DNA of 64,000 nucleotides from Microbacterium oxydans (GCF_900095745.1 NZ_FMIR01000010.1:62001-126000), one strand, 5' to 3'; positions 43,052 to 51,735 are shown, counted from the stretch's first letter. The notes: a model not told the origin generated them from the letters alone. Program-made: numbers and translations.

Positions 43052-43999
43052 ATGAGGATCGCGATCTACGCTTTCACCGGCGTGACGATGTTCCATCTCT
43101 CCGTGCCGCAGATGGTCTTCGACGAGGTCGCCCGGCTGGGTCTTGGCGAGTGGTCATCCGTCCTCTTCTCCGAGCGGGGCGGATCCATCCGCACCGCCGA
43201 GGGCTATTCGATCGGCGGCATTCAGGCGCTGTCCGCGGTGACGGATGCCGATCTGATCGTCATCCCGTCGTGGGTGGATGACGGGCGCTTGCCGAGTACC
43301 GCTCTTCGCAAAGCCGTCCTCGCCGCGCATGCCGACGGCACCGTCGTCGCCGGCCTCTGCCTTGGCGCGATCGCAGTCGCCGATATCGGCCTTCTTCGAG
43401 ACCGAAGCGCGGTTACGCACTGGCATTCGCTGGGCAATCTCGCCGAGCGGCACCCGGAGATCGACATCGATGCCGATGTGCTCTACATCGATCACGGCGA
43501 TGTTCTGACCTCGGCAGGTACCGCCTCGGGCCTCGACGCATGCCTGCATGTCGTCCGCCAGAGGCTCGGCTCGGAAGCAGCGAATCGTGTTGCTCGCAGC
43601 CTGGTGGTTGCACCCCACCGCGAGGGCGGGCAGGCCCAGTACATCGAACGTCCGATCGCAGTTCGCGAGGCGGATGATCCGATCGCGAAAGCACGTACTT
43701 GGGCTCTCGCGCACCTCGATGACGAGCTCACCGTCGAGAGACTCGCCGCCGCCGCGCACATGAGTCGCCGCTCCTTCGTGCGCGCCTTCCGCGATTCAAC
43801 CGGCTCCACCCCCGCTGCGTGGGTCCGATCTCGACGGCTTGATGAAGCACGACGGCTCCTCGAGGTCACGAGCCTCTCGATCGATCAGATCGCGGCATCC
43901 TGCGGATTCGGAAGTCCCATCACGTTGCGTCAGAACTTCATGGCCGCATTCGGCAGCACACCGTCCAGTTACCGCCATCGCTTCGATGCGCGTACTTGA
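43052..43999 (+). CDS. GlxA-family regulator (DJ-1/PfpI plus AraC HTH)
   Basis: A 315-residue protein. The N-terminal half is a DJ-1/PfpI-type domain (MRIAIYAFTGVTMFHLSVPQ, VVAGLCLGAIAVADIGLL with the elbow Cys, THWHSLGNLAE). The C-terminal half is an AraC-type double HTH (LTVERLAAAAHMSRRSFVRA, IDQIAASCGFGSPITLRQNF). GlxA-type regulators respond to small metabolites bound in the first domain. AGAGG lies 7 bases before the ATG. It is divergent from the sulfur operon and may share its operator region. Confidence 0.88.
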   Translation: MRIAIYAFTGVTMFHLSVPQMVFDEVARLGLGEWSSVLFSERGGSIRTAEGYSIGGIQALSAVTDADLIVIPSWVDDGRLPSTALRKAVLAAHADGTVVAGLCLGAIAVADIGLLRDRSAVTHWHSLGNLAERHPEIDIDADVLYIDHGDVLTSAGTASGLDACLHVVRQRLGSEAANRVARSLVVAPHREGGQAQYIERPIAVREADDPIAKARTWALAHLDDELTVERLAAAAHMSRRSFVRAFRDSTGSTPAAWVRSRRLDEARRLLEVTSLSIDQIAASCGFGSPITLRQNFMAAFGSTPSSYRHRFDART

Positions 44000-44040
44000 G
44001 TCAGCCGTCTCTCCACTTCGCACCTCCGCACACATGCGGG

Positions 44041-44808
44041 TCAACGCATCGGCGCAGTGAGCAGATGCGGCCGCCCGGTGATCGGATGCTCGATGAGTCG
44101 CGAGTCGACGGCGAAGACCTCTCGCGTCAGCTCCGATGTCAGTGTCTCGGACGGGATACCGGCCGCCTTGATGCGCCCCTCATGCATCACGATGATCCGA
44201 TCGGCATGGGCGACCGCGTGATTGAGATCGTGCAGAACGACCACGCGCGTGAGATCGACGGATTCCAGAAGGCTCAGCAGATCGTGCTGCGCCGTGATGT
44301 CGAGGTGGTTCGTTGGCTCGTCGAGCATCAGAACCGGCGCATCCTGAGTGAGAGCCCGCGCGAGGAGCACCCGCTGCCGCTCACCCCCGGAGAGCGTGGC
44401 GTACTTGCGGTCGGCCATGTGCGCGGCCCCGCATCTCACCAGTGCGGCGTCAGCATGGTCGCGGTCAGCTTTCGTCTCACCGCGATACCAGGACTGGTGG
44501 GCATGACGCCCGGTCGCGACGATGTCGCGAACCAGCATGCTGTCATTGCTCGTCTGATGCTGCGTCACCACCGCGCGCAGCTGCGCAGCCCGCCGTGGCG
44601 CGACATCCCAGACGTTCACGCTCCCGATGAGGATGCAGCCGGCATCCGGCTTGAGCGCGCGATACATCGCGCGCAGGAGCGTGGACTTTCCCGAACCGTT
44701 CGGACCGACGATCGCGACGAATTCTCCCGAGGCGATCTCGAGCGCGAGGTCCTCGATGAAACGCGCACCTCCGACGCTGAGGTCAAGGTCCGTGATGGCG
44801 ATCTTCAT
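44041..44808 (-). CDS. ATPase of metal-chelate ABC importer (FepC type)
   Basis: A 255-residue ABC ATPase: Walker A GPNGSGKSTLLRAM, Q-loop VVTQHQTS, signature TLSGGERQRVLLARAL, Walker B VLMLDEPTNHLD, and H-loop VLHDLNHAV. The wording is that of siderophore/heme/B12 importers. Its ATG overlaps the permease stop by 4 bases (ATGA). With the permease (44805), MFS gene (45869) and the divergent binding protein (47576) it forms a complete chelate importer plus exporter. Confidence 0.9.
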   Translation of the reverse strand: MKIAITDLDLSVGGARFIEDLALEIASGEFVAIVGPNGSGKSTLLRAMYRALKPDAGCILIGSVNVWDVAPRRAAQLRAVVTQHQTSNDSMLVRDIVATGRHAHQSWYRGETKADRDHADAALVRCGAAHMADRKYATLSGGERQRVLLARALTQDAPVLMLDEPTNHLDITAQHDLLSLLESVDLTRVVVLHDLNHAVAHADRIIVMHEGRIKAAGIPSETLTSELTREVFAVDSRLIEHPITGRPHLLTAPMR

Positions 44809-45872
44809 GTGCGGCCCTCCGGTGATCTCATCAGCCAAAGGAAGAACGGTCCTCCCACGAGCGCGGTGAAGATCGTCAGCGGATACTCGTTCGGGCTGCC
44901 CACGGTACGGGCCACCAGGTCGACGGCGATCAGGAAGATCGCCCCCGCGAGCGCGGCGACCGGAAGCAATCGCCGATAGTCCGCACCGACGATCATGCGC
45001 ACAGCATGCGGAATGATCAGACCGACGAAGCCGACGCCGCCCGCGACCGCGACGGTCACGGCCGTGAGGAGTGCGGCGACGATGAGGAGTCCGAGTCGGA
45101 AGCGGCGCAGATTCACGCCGACCGCCACCGCGTCATCGTCGCCGAGCGCCAACGCGTTCAACCCTCGCGCCTGGCTCAGCAGCCAAGCTCCCGCAATGAC
45201 CATGACGATGGTGGGCAGCAGAAGGCCTTCCCATCGCGCTCCCGCGACGCTCCCCATCATCCAGAAGAGGATCCCTCGCACCTGCCCCGGCTCGGCCTGC
45301 AGCTGAGCGAAGCTGGTTCCCGCCATCGCGACGTATCCGAGTGCCACGCCAGAGAGAACGAGTCGCATGTCGGTGAAGCTTCCCGATCGCTGCGCGAACG
45401 CGAAGACGAGAACGAGGATGACCAGTGCGCCGACGAACGCTGCCGCCGGAGTGGTGAGCCCGAAGAGCACACTCGAGCCGAAGGTCATCACCAGCACCGC
45501 GCCCAGCGATGCTCCTGACGAGACCCCGACGATGTACGGATCCGCCAGCGGATTCCGAAGCAGACCCTGCAGAGCTGCGCCGGCCAGCGCCAGCGCCGCG
45601 CCGACCACGCCCGCCATCAGCACCCGCGGGACGCGCAGCTCCCAGACGATCTTCTGATAGATCGAATCGACAGCGCTGGACTCGCCTGTCACGTTCGCCC
45701 ACACCACTCCGATCACGCGATCGATGCCGACGTTGACGCTCCCGAAGCAGACAGCGACCACTGCAGTGACCAGAATCACCGCGCCCATAACCATCACCCA
45801 CAGTGGCAACGACACCACTGCGGCGATACGAGGTCGGCGGCCTCGAACGGGTGCCGTCTTCGAGAGCGTCAA
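44805..45872 (-). CDS. FecCD-family permease of metal-chelate importer
   Basis: An integral membrane protein of about 355 residues with 9-10 helices and the BtuC/FecCD features GAALQGLLRNPLADPYIVGV, SSGASLGAVLV, GVGFVGLIIPHAVRMIVGAD and a final NEYPLTIFTALVGGPFFLWL. It forms the channel, probably as a homodimer because only one permease gene is present. The TTG start proposed here overlaps the MFS stop by 4 bases (TTGA); a GTG at 45923 would overlap it by 55. Confidence 0.88.
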   Translation of the reverse strand: MTLSKTAPVRGRRPRIAAVVSLPLWVMVMGAVILVTAVVAVCFGSVNVGIDRVIGVVWANVTGESSAVDSIYQKIVWELRVPRVLMAGVVGAALALAGAALQGLLRNPLADPYIVGVSSGASLGAVLVMTFGSSVLFGLTTPAAAFVGALVILVLVFAFAQRSGSFTDMRLVLSGVALGYVAMAGTSFAQLQAEPGQVRGILFWMMGSVAGARWEGLLLPTIVMVIAGAWLLSQARGLNALALGDDDAVAVGVNLRRFRLGLLIVAALLTAVTVAVAGGVGFVGLIIPHAVRMIVGADYRRLLPVAALAGAIFLIAVDLVARTVGSPNEYPLTIFTALVGGPFFLWLMRSPEGRT

Positions 45873-47350
45873 GAGCTCGTGGGCGGGACGAGCTCTCCGC
45901 CGGCGTCGTCCGCGGGTCTGCACACGAACGCGCTGAGAGCGACGGTCGCGAGGGAGATGAGCGCGGCGATCAGGAACGCCGCACGTGCTCCCGTCGCTCC
46001 CGCCGCTGCAGCGGTGAGGCCGTCACTCTCGCCCGCATGCAGGATCGATGAGTACGTCACCAGCAACACTGCGACTCCGGCCGCGCCGCCGACCTGCTGC
46101 AACGTGTTCAACACCGCGGTACCGTGCGAATACAGCCGGCGGGGAAGAGAGCCCAGCGAGGCGGAGAACAGCGGGGTGAACGACATCGCCAGCCCGACCG
46201 ACATCGCCGCCTGCACGATGATCAGCACCCACCACACGGTGTGCTCACCGACGGTCGAATAGTAGAACAGCGCCGCGGACACGAGGATCGTGCCAGGGAT
46301 GAGCAGCGGGCGCGTGCCTCGTGCGTCGTAGACGCGACCCATGATCGGACCGAGCAGACCCATCAGCAACGAGCCGGGGAGCAGGATCAGACCGGCCTGG
46401 AGCGGGTCGAGCCCTGCAACGTTCTGCAGATACTGCGGTAGCAGGGTCAGCGTGCCGAACATCGACAGCGCGAGGATCGTCATGATGATCACCGAGACGG
46501 TGAAGTTCCCCGAGCGGAACACGCGCAGGTCGAGCAGCGCGTCGTCCTTGCGCTGCAGCAGGAGCTGACGCCAGACGAACAGGCCGAGCGACACGCCACC
46601 GACGACGAGCGAGAGGATGCCGACCGTCTCGCCGGATCCGCCCTCGCCGCCGAACTGGCTGAGACCGAACACGATGCCGCCGAAGCCAAGCGCGGCGAGC
46701 GGGATCGAGAGCACGTCGAGCGGCACGTTGCGGGTCTCGCCGAGGTTCGTCATCCACTTCGCCCCCATCGCGAGAGCGATCAGCGCGATCGGGAGGATGA
46801 TGGCGAAGAGTGCGCGCCAGTTGGCCAGCTCGAGTACCGCGCCGGCGAGCGTCGGGCCGATCGCGGGAGCGAGAGAGATCACCAGGCCGACACGGCCCAT
46901 CATTCGTCCGCGCGACTGCGGCGGAACGACGTTCATGATGGTCGTCATCAGCAGCGGGATCATGACGCCGGTGCCGGCCGCCTGGATCACGCGTCCGACG
47001 AGCAGTGTCGCGAAGCCCGGAGCGACGAGCGCCACCAGCGTGCCCAGCGAGAACGCGATCATCGCGGCGATGAACACCTGACGGGTCGTGAAACGCTGGA
47101 GGATGAATCCGGTCGTCGGGATGACGACGGCCATGGTCAGCATGAAGGCGCTTGTCAGCCACTGACCCAGCTCGGGCGGGATGCCGAGATCGGTGTTGAG
47201 GTCAGGGATCGCGATCCCCATCGTGGTCTCGTTCAGGATCGAGACGAACGCGGCGACCAACAGCAGCCAGATCACGCGCATGTCAGAGCGCGGGATCATC
47301 CCTGACGTGGCGGCCGGAATCTTGATCGGACCGGTATCGACGGCAGACAT
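45869..47350 (-). CDS. DHA2-type MFS exporter (14 helices)
   Basis: A 493-residue drug:proton antiporter-2 family protein (EmrB/QacA-like): LNETTMGIAIPDLNTDLGIP after helix 1, QWLTSAFMLTMAVVIPTTGF, the motif-C region GPTLAGAVLELANWR, and about 14 hydrophobic segments. In this position, upstream of a chelate importer in one operon, it may export the apo-chelator or a toxic chelate. AGGAGG lies 5 bases before the ATG. Two BlaI-type operators lie in the divergent promoter region with the binding-protein gene. Confidence 0.9.
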   Translation of the reverse strand: MSAVDTGPIKIPAATSGMIPRSDMRVIWLLLVAAFVSILNETTMGIAIPDLNTDLGIPPELGQWLTSAFMLTMAVVIPTTGFILQRFTTRQVFIAAMIAFSLGTLVALVAPGFATLLVGRVIQAAGTGVMIPLLMTTIMNVVPPQSRGRMMGRVGLVISLAPAIGPTLAGAVLELANWRALFAIILPIALIALAMGAKWMTNLGETRNVPLDVLSIPLAALGFGGIVFGLSQFGGEGGSGETVGILSLVVGGVSLGLFVWRQLLLQRKDDALLDLRVFRSGNFTVSVIIMTILALSMFGTLTLLPQYLQNVAGLDPLQAGLILLPGSLLMGLLGPIMGRVYDARGTRPLLIPGTILVSAALFYYSTVGEHTVWWVLIIVQAAMSVGLAMSFTPLFSASLGSLPRRLYSHGTAVLNTLQQVGGAAGVAVLLVTYSSILHAGESDGLTAAAAGATGARAAFLIAALISLATVALSAFVCRPADDAGGELVPPTSS

Positions 47351-47472
47351 GCGGCCTCCTGGGCCTGGAGAGAATGAGGCGGCGAACGGGAGACCGGGCC
47401 GTCAGGGCAAGTATGAGCGGCTCACGCTTGCCGACCGGAGGACGGGATCGGGATGCACGGCTCGGTCTTATT

Positions 47473-47485
47473 CTACGGTACGTAG
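47473..47485. promoter_or_regulatory. BlaI-type operator upstream of MFS/importer operon
   Basis: CTACGGTACGTAG followed by AGTTAAC. It is 123 bases from the MFS start and 91 bases from the binding-protein start. Confidence 0.7.
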
Positions 47486-47527
47486 AGTTAACAGGGCCAT
47501 TCGAGCCTGCCGGGCGGATCCTTAACA

Positions 47528-47540
47528 CTACCTATTGTAG
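47528..47540. promoter_or_regulatory. BlaI-type operator upstream of binding-protein gene
   Basis: CTACCTATTGTAG with symmetric flanks TTAACA and AGTTAA, giving a longer imperfect palindrome. It lies 36 bases before the binding-protein ATG, a usual promoter position. Confidence 0.75.
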
Positions 47541-47575
47541 AGTTAAGCCACTTGACACCCAGGAAGGTTCGTCCG

Positions 47576-48673
47576 ATGCACATCACGAAATCCCGAGCTG
47601 CGACCGCGCTCACTTCACTCGTCGTTCTCAGCGTCCTGGCCGGATGCGCCGCCAGCCCGTCCGATGCGACCAAGACCGAATCGCCGACCGTCGATGGAAC
47701 CGCCCTGATGGGCGGGAGCACCGAATACCCCCTCACGATCGACAACTGCGGCTTCGAGCAGACCTTCACGGAAAAGCCCGAGCGCGTAGTGCTCATGAAT
47801 GGCGCGTCCGTCGCCGAGGTCGAGTCCCTTCTACTGCTCGGACTCGACGACACCATCCTCGCGAACATGCAGAACTACGGCATGTCCGATCAGCCAGAGC
47901 TGGTCGCGCAGATCGACGCGCTGCCCACAGGCGATCTGGACATGGCCGGGAGCTTCGAGATCCCCGCCGAGCAGTTGCTCGCCCTCAAGCCCGACCTGGT
48001 GATCGCGACGACGTCGGGCGGTTTCGACTCGGCCAACGGCCAAGCATCACGCGACGAACTCGCCGCCGAGGGCATCAACACGATCGTCAATCCGGCGAAC
48101 TGCGCCATGGGCAAGGAAGACGCCACGGAAGAAGAGCTCTCCGCCTTCGACAACGCCACGGTCGAGTCGTCGTTCGGGTTCCTCAATCTCGTCGGCAACG
48201 TCTTCGATCGCCAGGACGAAGCTGAAGCGCTCGTCAACGACCTCCGCTCTCAGATCGACGCCGTATCGTCTGCGGTGGAGGGCCAGGAGACGCCGACCGG
48301 TCTCATCGTCTTCCCCAGCATGTCCATGATGACGACCAACGGCATGCCTGCGGTCTTCCTCGGCGGCATCTTCGATGATGTTCTGAACCGGGCCGGAGTC
48401 GTCGGGTCGTTCCAGGACAGCGACCTGACATTCACGTCAACCATTGACGCTGAGCACCTGGCCACGGCAGATGTCGACGTTCTTGTCGTCGGTGGGTTCA
48501 TGCCGGGTGAGGATCTCGACGCCGAAGCCGCCGCGCTCTTCGCTGAGTACCCGCAGTGGGATGCCGCGAAGAACAACAACTACGTCACCGTCTCCGACGG
48601 CGTGTACGTCGGCCCGACGAATGCCGCCGCGATCGAGAAGATCGCGCGCGCAGCGCACCCCGACGCGTTCTGA
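47576..48673 (+). CDS. Metal-chelate ABC importer binding lipoprotein
   Basis: A 365-residue lipoprotein: signal and lipobox in ALTSLVVLSVLAGCAASPSD, then a FepB/BtuF-type two-lobe fold with PERVVLMNGASVAEVESLLL and LKPDLVIATTSGG. It captures the ligand for the divergent permease/ATPase. Met-rich (SMSMMTTNGM) and Asp/Glu-rich stretches could matter for the ligand. GGAAGG lies 8 bases before the ATG. The operator at 47528 puts it under the same control as the copper genes; the ligand could be an iron, copper or heme chelate. Confidence 0.88.
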   Translation: MHITKSRAATALTSLVVLSVLAGCAASPSDATKTESPTVDGTALMGGSTEYPLTIDNCGFEQTFTEKPERVVLMNGASVAEVESLLLLGLDDTILANMQNYGMSDQPELVAQIDALPTGDLDMAGSFEIPAEQLLALKPDLVIATTSGGFDSANGQASRDELAAEGINTIVNPANCAMGKEDATEEELSAFDNATVESSFGFLNLVGNVFDRQDEAEALVNDLRSQIDAVSSAVEGQETPTGLIVFPSMSMMTTNGMPAVFLGGIFDDVLNRAGVVGSFQDSDLTFTSTIDAEHLATADVDVLVVGGFMPGEDLDAEAAALFAEYPQWDAAKNNNYVTVSDGVYVGPTNAAAIEKIARAAHPDAF

Positions 48674-48681
48674 ACATACCT

Positions 48682-48719
48682 CGAAGGGTCCGGCGATCAC
48701 ACGATCGCCGGACCCTTCG
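48682..48719. terminator. Strong hairpin after binding-protein gene
   Basis: A perfect 17-bp stem (CGAAGGGTCCGGCGATC and its complement) with the 4-base loop ACAC starts 8 bases after the stop codon. Confidence 0.8.
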
Positions 48720-48859
48720 GCACTCCGCGATCAGCGCTCCGGCCAGATCGGAAGCGCTCGACCCACGACGACCTTGTCGAGGGCGACGGCGCGCGTGCCA
48801 GCGCGTCGTGAGGAAGGGTTCCATCTCGCGCCAGCGGAGCAGCGACCCATCGTGCAGGC

Positions 48860-49198
48860 TTACTCCCCAGCGATGAGTTCGCCTCCGGCTGCACGCCAGT
48901 CGATGAGGCCCCGGCTCATGTTGACCGCGTCGTAGCCGAGCTCCACGAGCATGTTCGCCGCACCGCTCGACAACATGCCGCCCGTGCAGAACGTGATGAG
49001 CAGCCGGTCCTCGGGCAGTTCATCGGCACGTTCCTCGAGTTGCACCAACGGGATCAGCACCGACCTCGGGATGTGATGCCGCCGCCACTCCTGCGCACGC
49101 CGCACGTCGACGATGAGGGCACCGTTCTCCACGAGCGCCCGCGCCTCCAAAGCGCTGACCGCGCGTGGTCGGCGGAAGAAGTGCCGGGCAGGCGTCAC
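48860..49198 (-). CDS. Single-domain rhodanese
   Basis: A 112-residue sulfurtransferase-type protein: ALVENGALIVDVRRAQEWRR, HIPRSVLIPLVQLEERADEL and the active-site loop LLITFCTGGMLSSGAANMLV with the catalytic Cys. The GTG start overlaps the stop of the upstream DUF3817-like gene by 4 bases (GTGA). It is the last gene of a MarR-DUF2269-DUF3817-rhodanese series. Whether it detoxifies cyanide or handles persulfide is open. Confidence 0.85.
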   Translation of the reverse strand: MTPARHFFRRPRAVSALEARALVENGALIVDVRRAQEWRRHHIPRSVLIPLVQLEERADELPEDRLLITFCTGGMLSSGAANMLVELGYDAVNMSRGLIDWRAAGGELIAGE

Positions 49199-49458
49199 CG
49201 CCGATTCTCCGTGCGCACGTTGATGAGCGTGAGGATGCCGCCGAGAACAGGGATCAGCGCCATCAGACGAGTCCGCAGCAGAAGATCGCGCCCGAACAGT
49301 GCCGTCACCCCGACTGCGAGGTAAAGCGCACCGTGAATCGGACCGATCGCCGGGGCCACCCCGTCGGCATGCACGAGGAACAGGTTGACAAGCAGAACGG
49401 CGATGCTCAGAAGCTCGAGCACGGAGAGCACGTCGAGGGCGCGCAGCAGGGGTCTCAT
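49195..49458 (-). CDS. DUF3817-like small membrane protein
   Basis: An 87-residue protein with three hydrophobic helices: LSVLELLSIAVLLVNLFLVH, VAPAIGPIHGALYLAVGVTA (with the conserved G-P-I-H-G), and MALIPVLGGILTLINVRTEN. It overlaps its neighbours on both sides by 4 bases (ATGA upstream, GTGA downstream). Function unknown; co-expression with the rhodanese and the DUF2269-like protein is very likely. Confidence 0.75.
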   Translation of the reverse strand: MRPLLRALDVLSVLELLSIAVLLVNLFLVHADGVAPAIGPIHGALYLAVGVTALFGRDLLLRTRLMALIPVLGGILTLINVRTENRR

Positions 49459-49895
49459 TCTGCACCCGGCCGAACGATCATGAGCACGACGACAATGACC
49501 CACAGCAGGTTGAAGCCCCCCGCCATCACACGCAGATTCGTGAGTGCACGGCGATCGAGCGCGGAGCCGAGGGCATCACGCTGCGCGGGTACGATCCTCA
49601 GCACGAGCAGGGCGCCCGCGACGGCGGTGAGCACCATCGCGGCGGTGATCCATATCTCGCCGAGCCTTCCCTGCACGGCGGCAAGAGCCAGGCCGACCAG
49701 AGGAACGCTCAGCGCCAGAATGCCGTAGGTGCGCGTGACCCGATGTAGCAGCTTCGCCGCATCGAGCCCGCCTGCTGCACCATCCGCGGTCGATGCCGAG
49801 AGGGCGAACCGCGGAAAAAGACTCGTGGTGACGGCGACGGGACCGATGAAGAGGATACCCGCGACAACGTGCACGGACAGTAGGACATTTTCCAC
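49455..49895 (-). CDS. DUF2269-like integral membrane protein
   Basis: A 146-residue protein with four hydrophobic helices: LLSVHVVAGILFIGPVAVTT at the N-terminus (early His in a helix, as in CopD/DUF2269 proteins), TYGILALSVPLVGLALAAVQ, WITAAMVLTAVAGALLVLRI and LLWVIVVVLMIV. AAAGGAG lies 6 bases before the ATG. The start region contains the CCTTTAG/CTAAAGG inverted repeat, probably the MarR operator. Function unknown. Confidence 0.75.
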   Translation of the reverse strand: MENVLLSVHVVAGILFIGPVAVTTSLFPRFALSASTADGAAGGLDAAKLLHRVTRTYGILALSVPLVGLALAAVQGRLGEIWITAAMVLTAVAGALLVLRIVPAQRDALGSALDRRALTNLRVMAGGFNLLWVIVVVLMIVRPGAE

Positions 49896-49896
49896 T

Positions 49897-49915
49897 CCTT
49901 TAGTTTACCTAAAGG
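49897..49915. promoter_or_regulatory. Probable MarR operator CCTTTAG-N5-CTAAAGG
   Basis: A perfect 7-bp inverted repeat overlaps the last codons of the MarR gene and ends 1 base before the DUF2269-like ATG region; it also contains that gene's ribosome binding site. A MarR dimer bound here could block the membrane/rhodanese genes. Confidence 0.6.
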
Positions 49916-50334
49916 TTGTCCGTTCCCGCAAACGTCGCGATCATGTGGGCGCGGAGAGCGTCGGTGAGTTGCGGATGCCTTGCAGCGAATATCTCGTCGA
50001 GCACGGCGATCCTCGCCGCGGCATCCTCCAGGAGCTGCCTACCCTGATCCGTGACCTCCAGATGCGAGGCAGCGCCGGCGCGGGCCGTGGCATCGTCGAC
50101 CAATCCGGCATCCTTCAACGCGGCGACCGCGATGTGGGCGCTCGGCGCCGTGATGCGGGACCGACGTGCCAGCTCGCTGAAGGAGATGCCCGGAGTGACG
50201 CGGATGTGTCCGAGCAGCGCGTATTTTCGCGACGTCAGACCCAGCGGCTTCAACGCGTCAGCAAATGACTCCTGCCAACCCGCAGCGACGGCGAGCAACG
50301 CGATCGTGGGGCTGAAAGGCGGTATCTCGGGCAT
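49909..50334 (-). CDS. MarR-family regulator
   Basis: A 141-residue winged-helix protein: LGLTSRKYALLGHIRVTPGI, FSELARRSRITAPSAHIAVA, LKDAGLVDDATARAGAASHL with the wing, then the C-terminal dimer helix. MarR proteins repress and are released by small phenolics, oxidants or metals. There is no Cys in the protein, so a thiol switch is excluded. It is the first gene of the series leading to the rhodanese, 13 bases before the DUF2269-like gene. Confidence 0.87.
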   Translation of the reverse strand: MPEIPPFSPTIALLAVAAGWQESFADALKPLGLTSRKYALLGHIRVTPGISFSELARRSRITAPSAHIAVAALKDAGLVDDATARAGAASHLEVTDQGRQLLEDAAARIAVLDEIFAARHPQLTDALRAHMIATFAGTDNL

Positions 50335-51545
50335 CCGCTCAGGCTACCCGCCCTCCCAGCCCCGATCACAGGCGTCAGAGCTGATCCGACGAGGTTTACC
50401 CACAGCAACGGATCCGACCATCGCCCCGAAACGTGGGAGCGGTGGCTGTCGCCACGAAGTACATGAACGCGACCGTGTGCAGCGACTTCCACACGACGAA
50501 ATCGACGATGAAGGGCGTCGGGTCGGTGACAAACTCCGAGCATGAACTTGATCACGCTTTCCTAGGGATAGCAGAGCGAAAAACGGAACCGTGTGCCTGA
50601 GATATGCCCCCCCAAAGAAAAAAATCAAGAACAAGAGAGGGCCCCTGAGACTCCCTGCCACGGGAGCTTAGAGCGCGGTACCCAGGCCTTCCGGAGTCAA
50701 AACGGCTTGCGCCGAGCCCATCGACGACGCCGACATCATCCTCGACGATCGTCTCGTCACGGAGAGCGCCTCGTGTCGGTGCACGTATAGGTACAGCCAC
50801 TGTCGAACAACTGCGTCGGCGCTCGAGGAACGAAGGCCGTGACAGTGCCTGGCGCCCACGCGCTATCGCGACGACGAGTCGCTACGGCTTGCGCTCAGTC
50901 GAGGGTCGGCGACGCTCCCACCCTTCGAGGATGTGATAGTGCCTCGCCGCCTCGGCACGCTCCCTGTCGCCGTCCCAGATAGCATCGAGCGCCCGCGCAT
51001 GCTCTTCTAGCGCCGTGCGTTGTTCACTGGGTCGGCAGGAGGGCCAAGAAGCTCGACGAACAACGACTCGTGTCTCGAGAACTCGTTGGATTCCGGAGAG
51101 TACTCGCTGACGGGCCTTGCCCGCCACGCCTACTTCAGCAACCGCGCTAGTTGGAGCCTCTAAGTCCCAGGAGACGAACAACTCGACTAGCGGCTCCCGC
51201 TAGCGCGGCTCGAACCTCAGCCGGTAGCCACTCTGCGGAAATCGGAAAACTCCATGCCAGTGCGAGCCACAGCTCTTCGCGAGGCAGCTCTGGACAAGCA
51301 GCGACTGCCCCAGACTCCGCGAATATTCCGCAGATTCTCCGACAGCGCGTAGGGACTCTCGACAGACAAAAGAAGATCTGACCAGGAGAAGAGGCACGGC
51401 CAGGCATCCCGCAACAACCCCTGATAGCCCTCCACCGAAAATCGTGAGGTCCCAGTCTTGATCGATCACTGAGCCGGCACCCCACTACAACCACGATGCA
51501 ACTCCCGTTACCGCTGCGTTACCGCAGCCAGAACTCCACGCATGA
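50335..51545. other. Decayed 1.2-kb region next to tRNA-Ser
   Basis: No intact gene. On the minus strand near 50435-50540 a fragment reads FVTDPTPFIVDFVVWKSLHT, like part of a membrane protein, and ends at a stop. At 50882-51181 is a possible GntR remnant (separate entry). Near 51150-51330 the minus strand encodes PREELWLALAWSFPISAEWL without a start. A run of C and A (about 50605-50630) stands out. I read this as several broken genes, perhaps left by elements that used the tRNA gene. Confidence 0.45.
50882..51181 (-). pseudogene. Possible GntR/FCD regulator remnant
   Basis: The last 45 residues of this frame (EEHARALDAIWDGDRERAEA, then ARHYHILEGWERR) resemble the final helices of the FCD ligand domain in GntR-family regulators, where E-H-x-A-x-x-D-A-I-x-x-G-D is typical. 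Upstream the frame loses similarity and no HTH is found, so the gene is truncated or frameshifted. The assignment rests on a short motif only. Confidence 0.35.
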
Positions 51546-51590
51546 CGAAGGCCCCGCATCCCAGTCTTTCGACGGGAGTCGGGGCCTTCG
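51546..51590 (-). terminator. Terminator hairpin after tRNA-Ser
   Basis: A perfect 11-bp stem CGAAGGCCCCG/CGGGGCCTTCG with a 23-base loop starts 8 bases beyond the 3' end of the tRNA. It is the expected terminator. Confidence 0.7.
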
Positions 51591-51597
51591 TGGTGGC

Positions 51598-51684
51598 GGT
51601 GACGGTGGGATTTGAACCCACGGTAGGGGGTTACCCTACACAACTTTTCGAGAGTTGCACCTTCGGCCGCTCGGACACGTCACC
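51598..51684 (-). tRNA. tRNA-Ser (anticodon CGA)
   Basis: The 87-base gene folds as a class II tRNA: acceptor stem GGTGACG/CGTCACC, D arm GTGTCCGAGCGGCC, anticodon stem CAACT/AGTTG with loop CTCGAAA (anticodon CGA), a long variable arm GTAGGGTAACCCCCTAC, and the T arm GGGTTCAAATCCC. It reads UCG codons. CCA is not encoded. A terminator follows. tRNA-Ser genes are frequent integration targets, and the decayed region lies directly at its 3' side. Confidence 0.95.
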
Positions 51685-51735
51685 GCGGAATAGCTTACGC
51701 GACGCGGGGCGAGCGCGCGAATCGAGCGATGCGGG

